From Bacteroidota bacterium (GTDB lineage: Bacteria; Bacteroidota; Bacteroidia; Flavobacteriales_D; Crocinitomicaceae), in the NCBI GenBank assembly GCA_016866375.1, contig VGMK01000003.1:1-32301 (forward strand): a DNA stretch of 32,301 nt, given 5' to 3'. The notes under the pieces were generated by a model. It made no database searches. It had not been told where the DNA came from and saw only the letters and a list, made by a program, of their open reading frames with translations. Both the position numbers and the translations under genes were made by a program. Below are positions 31,898-32,301 of this stretch, piece by piece. The first letter of the stretch is position 1, and each line of letters starts with the position of its first letter.

Positions 31898-32301
31898 TTA
31901 GTACTTAACGAAAGTAATGCGCGTCTTACTCTTACTTGAAAGGTTAATTAATTCATATTGACCATCCGCAAACATAGAAACATCAAAAACGTGAACAACA
32001 ATATTATTTTGATCTGTTGTCATAGCAACAGGTTTAATCCATATTTCGGAACCCTGAGAAGAAAGTAGTTTCCAGTTCTCGTCTGAATTTAACTTACCAT
32101 TTGTCTGAATATACAGCAGTTGATTGCTCGGATTTGGATAAACTCCAATGATTGAACTAACTTCGTTTTCGTTCATATTGGCAAATCTGCTGCAGGGTTC
32201 GGCCAAGGGAATTGTAAATGGTCCATGACCTGTGCTTGGTGTATTTGTCGAAAATAGGGAGTTATTCCCCGCAGTTGAATAATACGATTTTTGACACGCA
32301 T
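31898..32301 (-). CDS. C-terminal part of a secreted T9SS cargo protein (enters from right edge)
   Basis: An open frame runs from base 32299 with no stop to the TAA at 31900-31898, giving 133 codons; the true start lies beyond the right edge. An internal TTG at 32206 is not the start. The last about 80 residues are a type IX secretion system type A sorting domain: the motif GVYPNPSNQLLYI, the strand DGQYELINLS, and the C-terminal RITFVKY. Such proteins cross the outer membrane through the PorT/SprA machinery and are attached to the surface or released. The visible upstream segment (ACQKSYYSTAGNNSLFST) is Ser/Thr/Asn-rich and does not show which domain lies before it. Confidence 0.85.
   Translation of the reverse strand, partial: ACQKSYYSTAGNNSLFSTNTPSTGHGPFTIPLAEPCSRFANMNENEVSSIIGVYPNPSNQLLYIQTNGKLNSDENWKLLSSQGSEIWIKPVAMTTDQNNIVVHVFDVSMFADGQYELINLSSKSKTRITFVKY

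Noticed and set aside
1..32301. CRISPR arrays, tRNA/rRNA genes, IS elements, phage genes, att sites
   Set aside because: I found no regularly spaced repeats, tRNA-like cloverleaf arms, transposase or integrase motifs, or terminal inverted repeats; the intergenic gaps are too short to hold them.

Overview
The window looks like ordinary chromosomal backbone of a marine- or freshwater-type Bacteroidetes, most likely Flavobacteriales. Support comes from a T9SS type A sorting domain at the right end, DUF6702 and DUF4301 proteins, bTHX, a lipoprotein and several Sec-secreted proteins with Gln just after the signal peptide, very AT-rich DNA (estimated by eye), starts without clear Shine-Dalgarno motifs, and several copies of the Bacteroidetes -7 element TAnnTTTG. 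I see no rRNA, tRNA, IS element, integrase or CRISPR array. Coding density is very high: no gene-free stretch exceeds about 180 bases.

Left part (1-7720): the start of a secreted gene running off the left edge; a DUF6702 + M1 metallopeptidase pair overlapping by ATGA; a two-LysM secreted protein with an intrinsic terminator; clpB; an unrecognised 178-aa protein; and a cyclophilin-type prolyl isomerase. Middle-left (7729-12666, all minus strand): the serine pathway pair serC-serA; bTHX with a histone-H1-like tail; and a tight cluster of an RlpA-like protein, a CoA-transferase, a GNAT acetyltransferase and TrmH, the last three overlapping.

Centre (12794-19865): a mitochondrial-type aconitase; a parallel beta-helix lipoprotein; then a coupled three-gene operon (secreted TPR-like protein, ECF sigma factor, membrane-anchored probable anti-sigma factor) behind the best promoter in the window; and a class I SAM methyltransferase. 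Right part (19907-32301): DUF4301 followed by a polymorphic-toxin-type-23 protein; an Nfu-type Fe-S carrier; RecQ; a minus-strand operon purB - unknown secreted protein - LTA4H-like M1 aminopeptidase; CtaA/Cox15 heme A synthase; an outer-membrane beta-barrel protein; and the C-terminal end of a T9SS cargo protein that enters from the right edge.

Most genes are housekeeping. Those most worth a second look are the sigma/anti-sigma operon, whose first gene resembles the soluble tail of DUF2723/GT117 glycosyltransferases; DUF4301, whose motifs parallel UDP-sugar pyrophosphorylases; the bTHX-H1 tail fusion; the type 23 toxin-domain protein with no visible immunity partner; and a CtaA with Asn in place of one heme-ligand His. 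I do not see a clear new defence system or mobile system.
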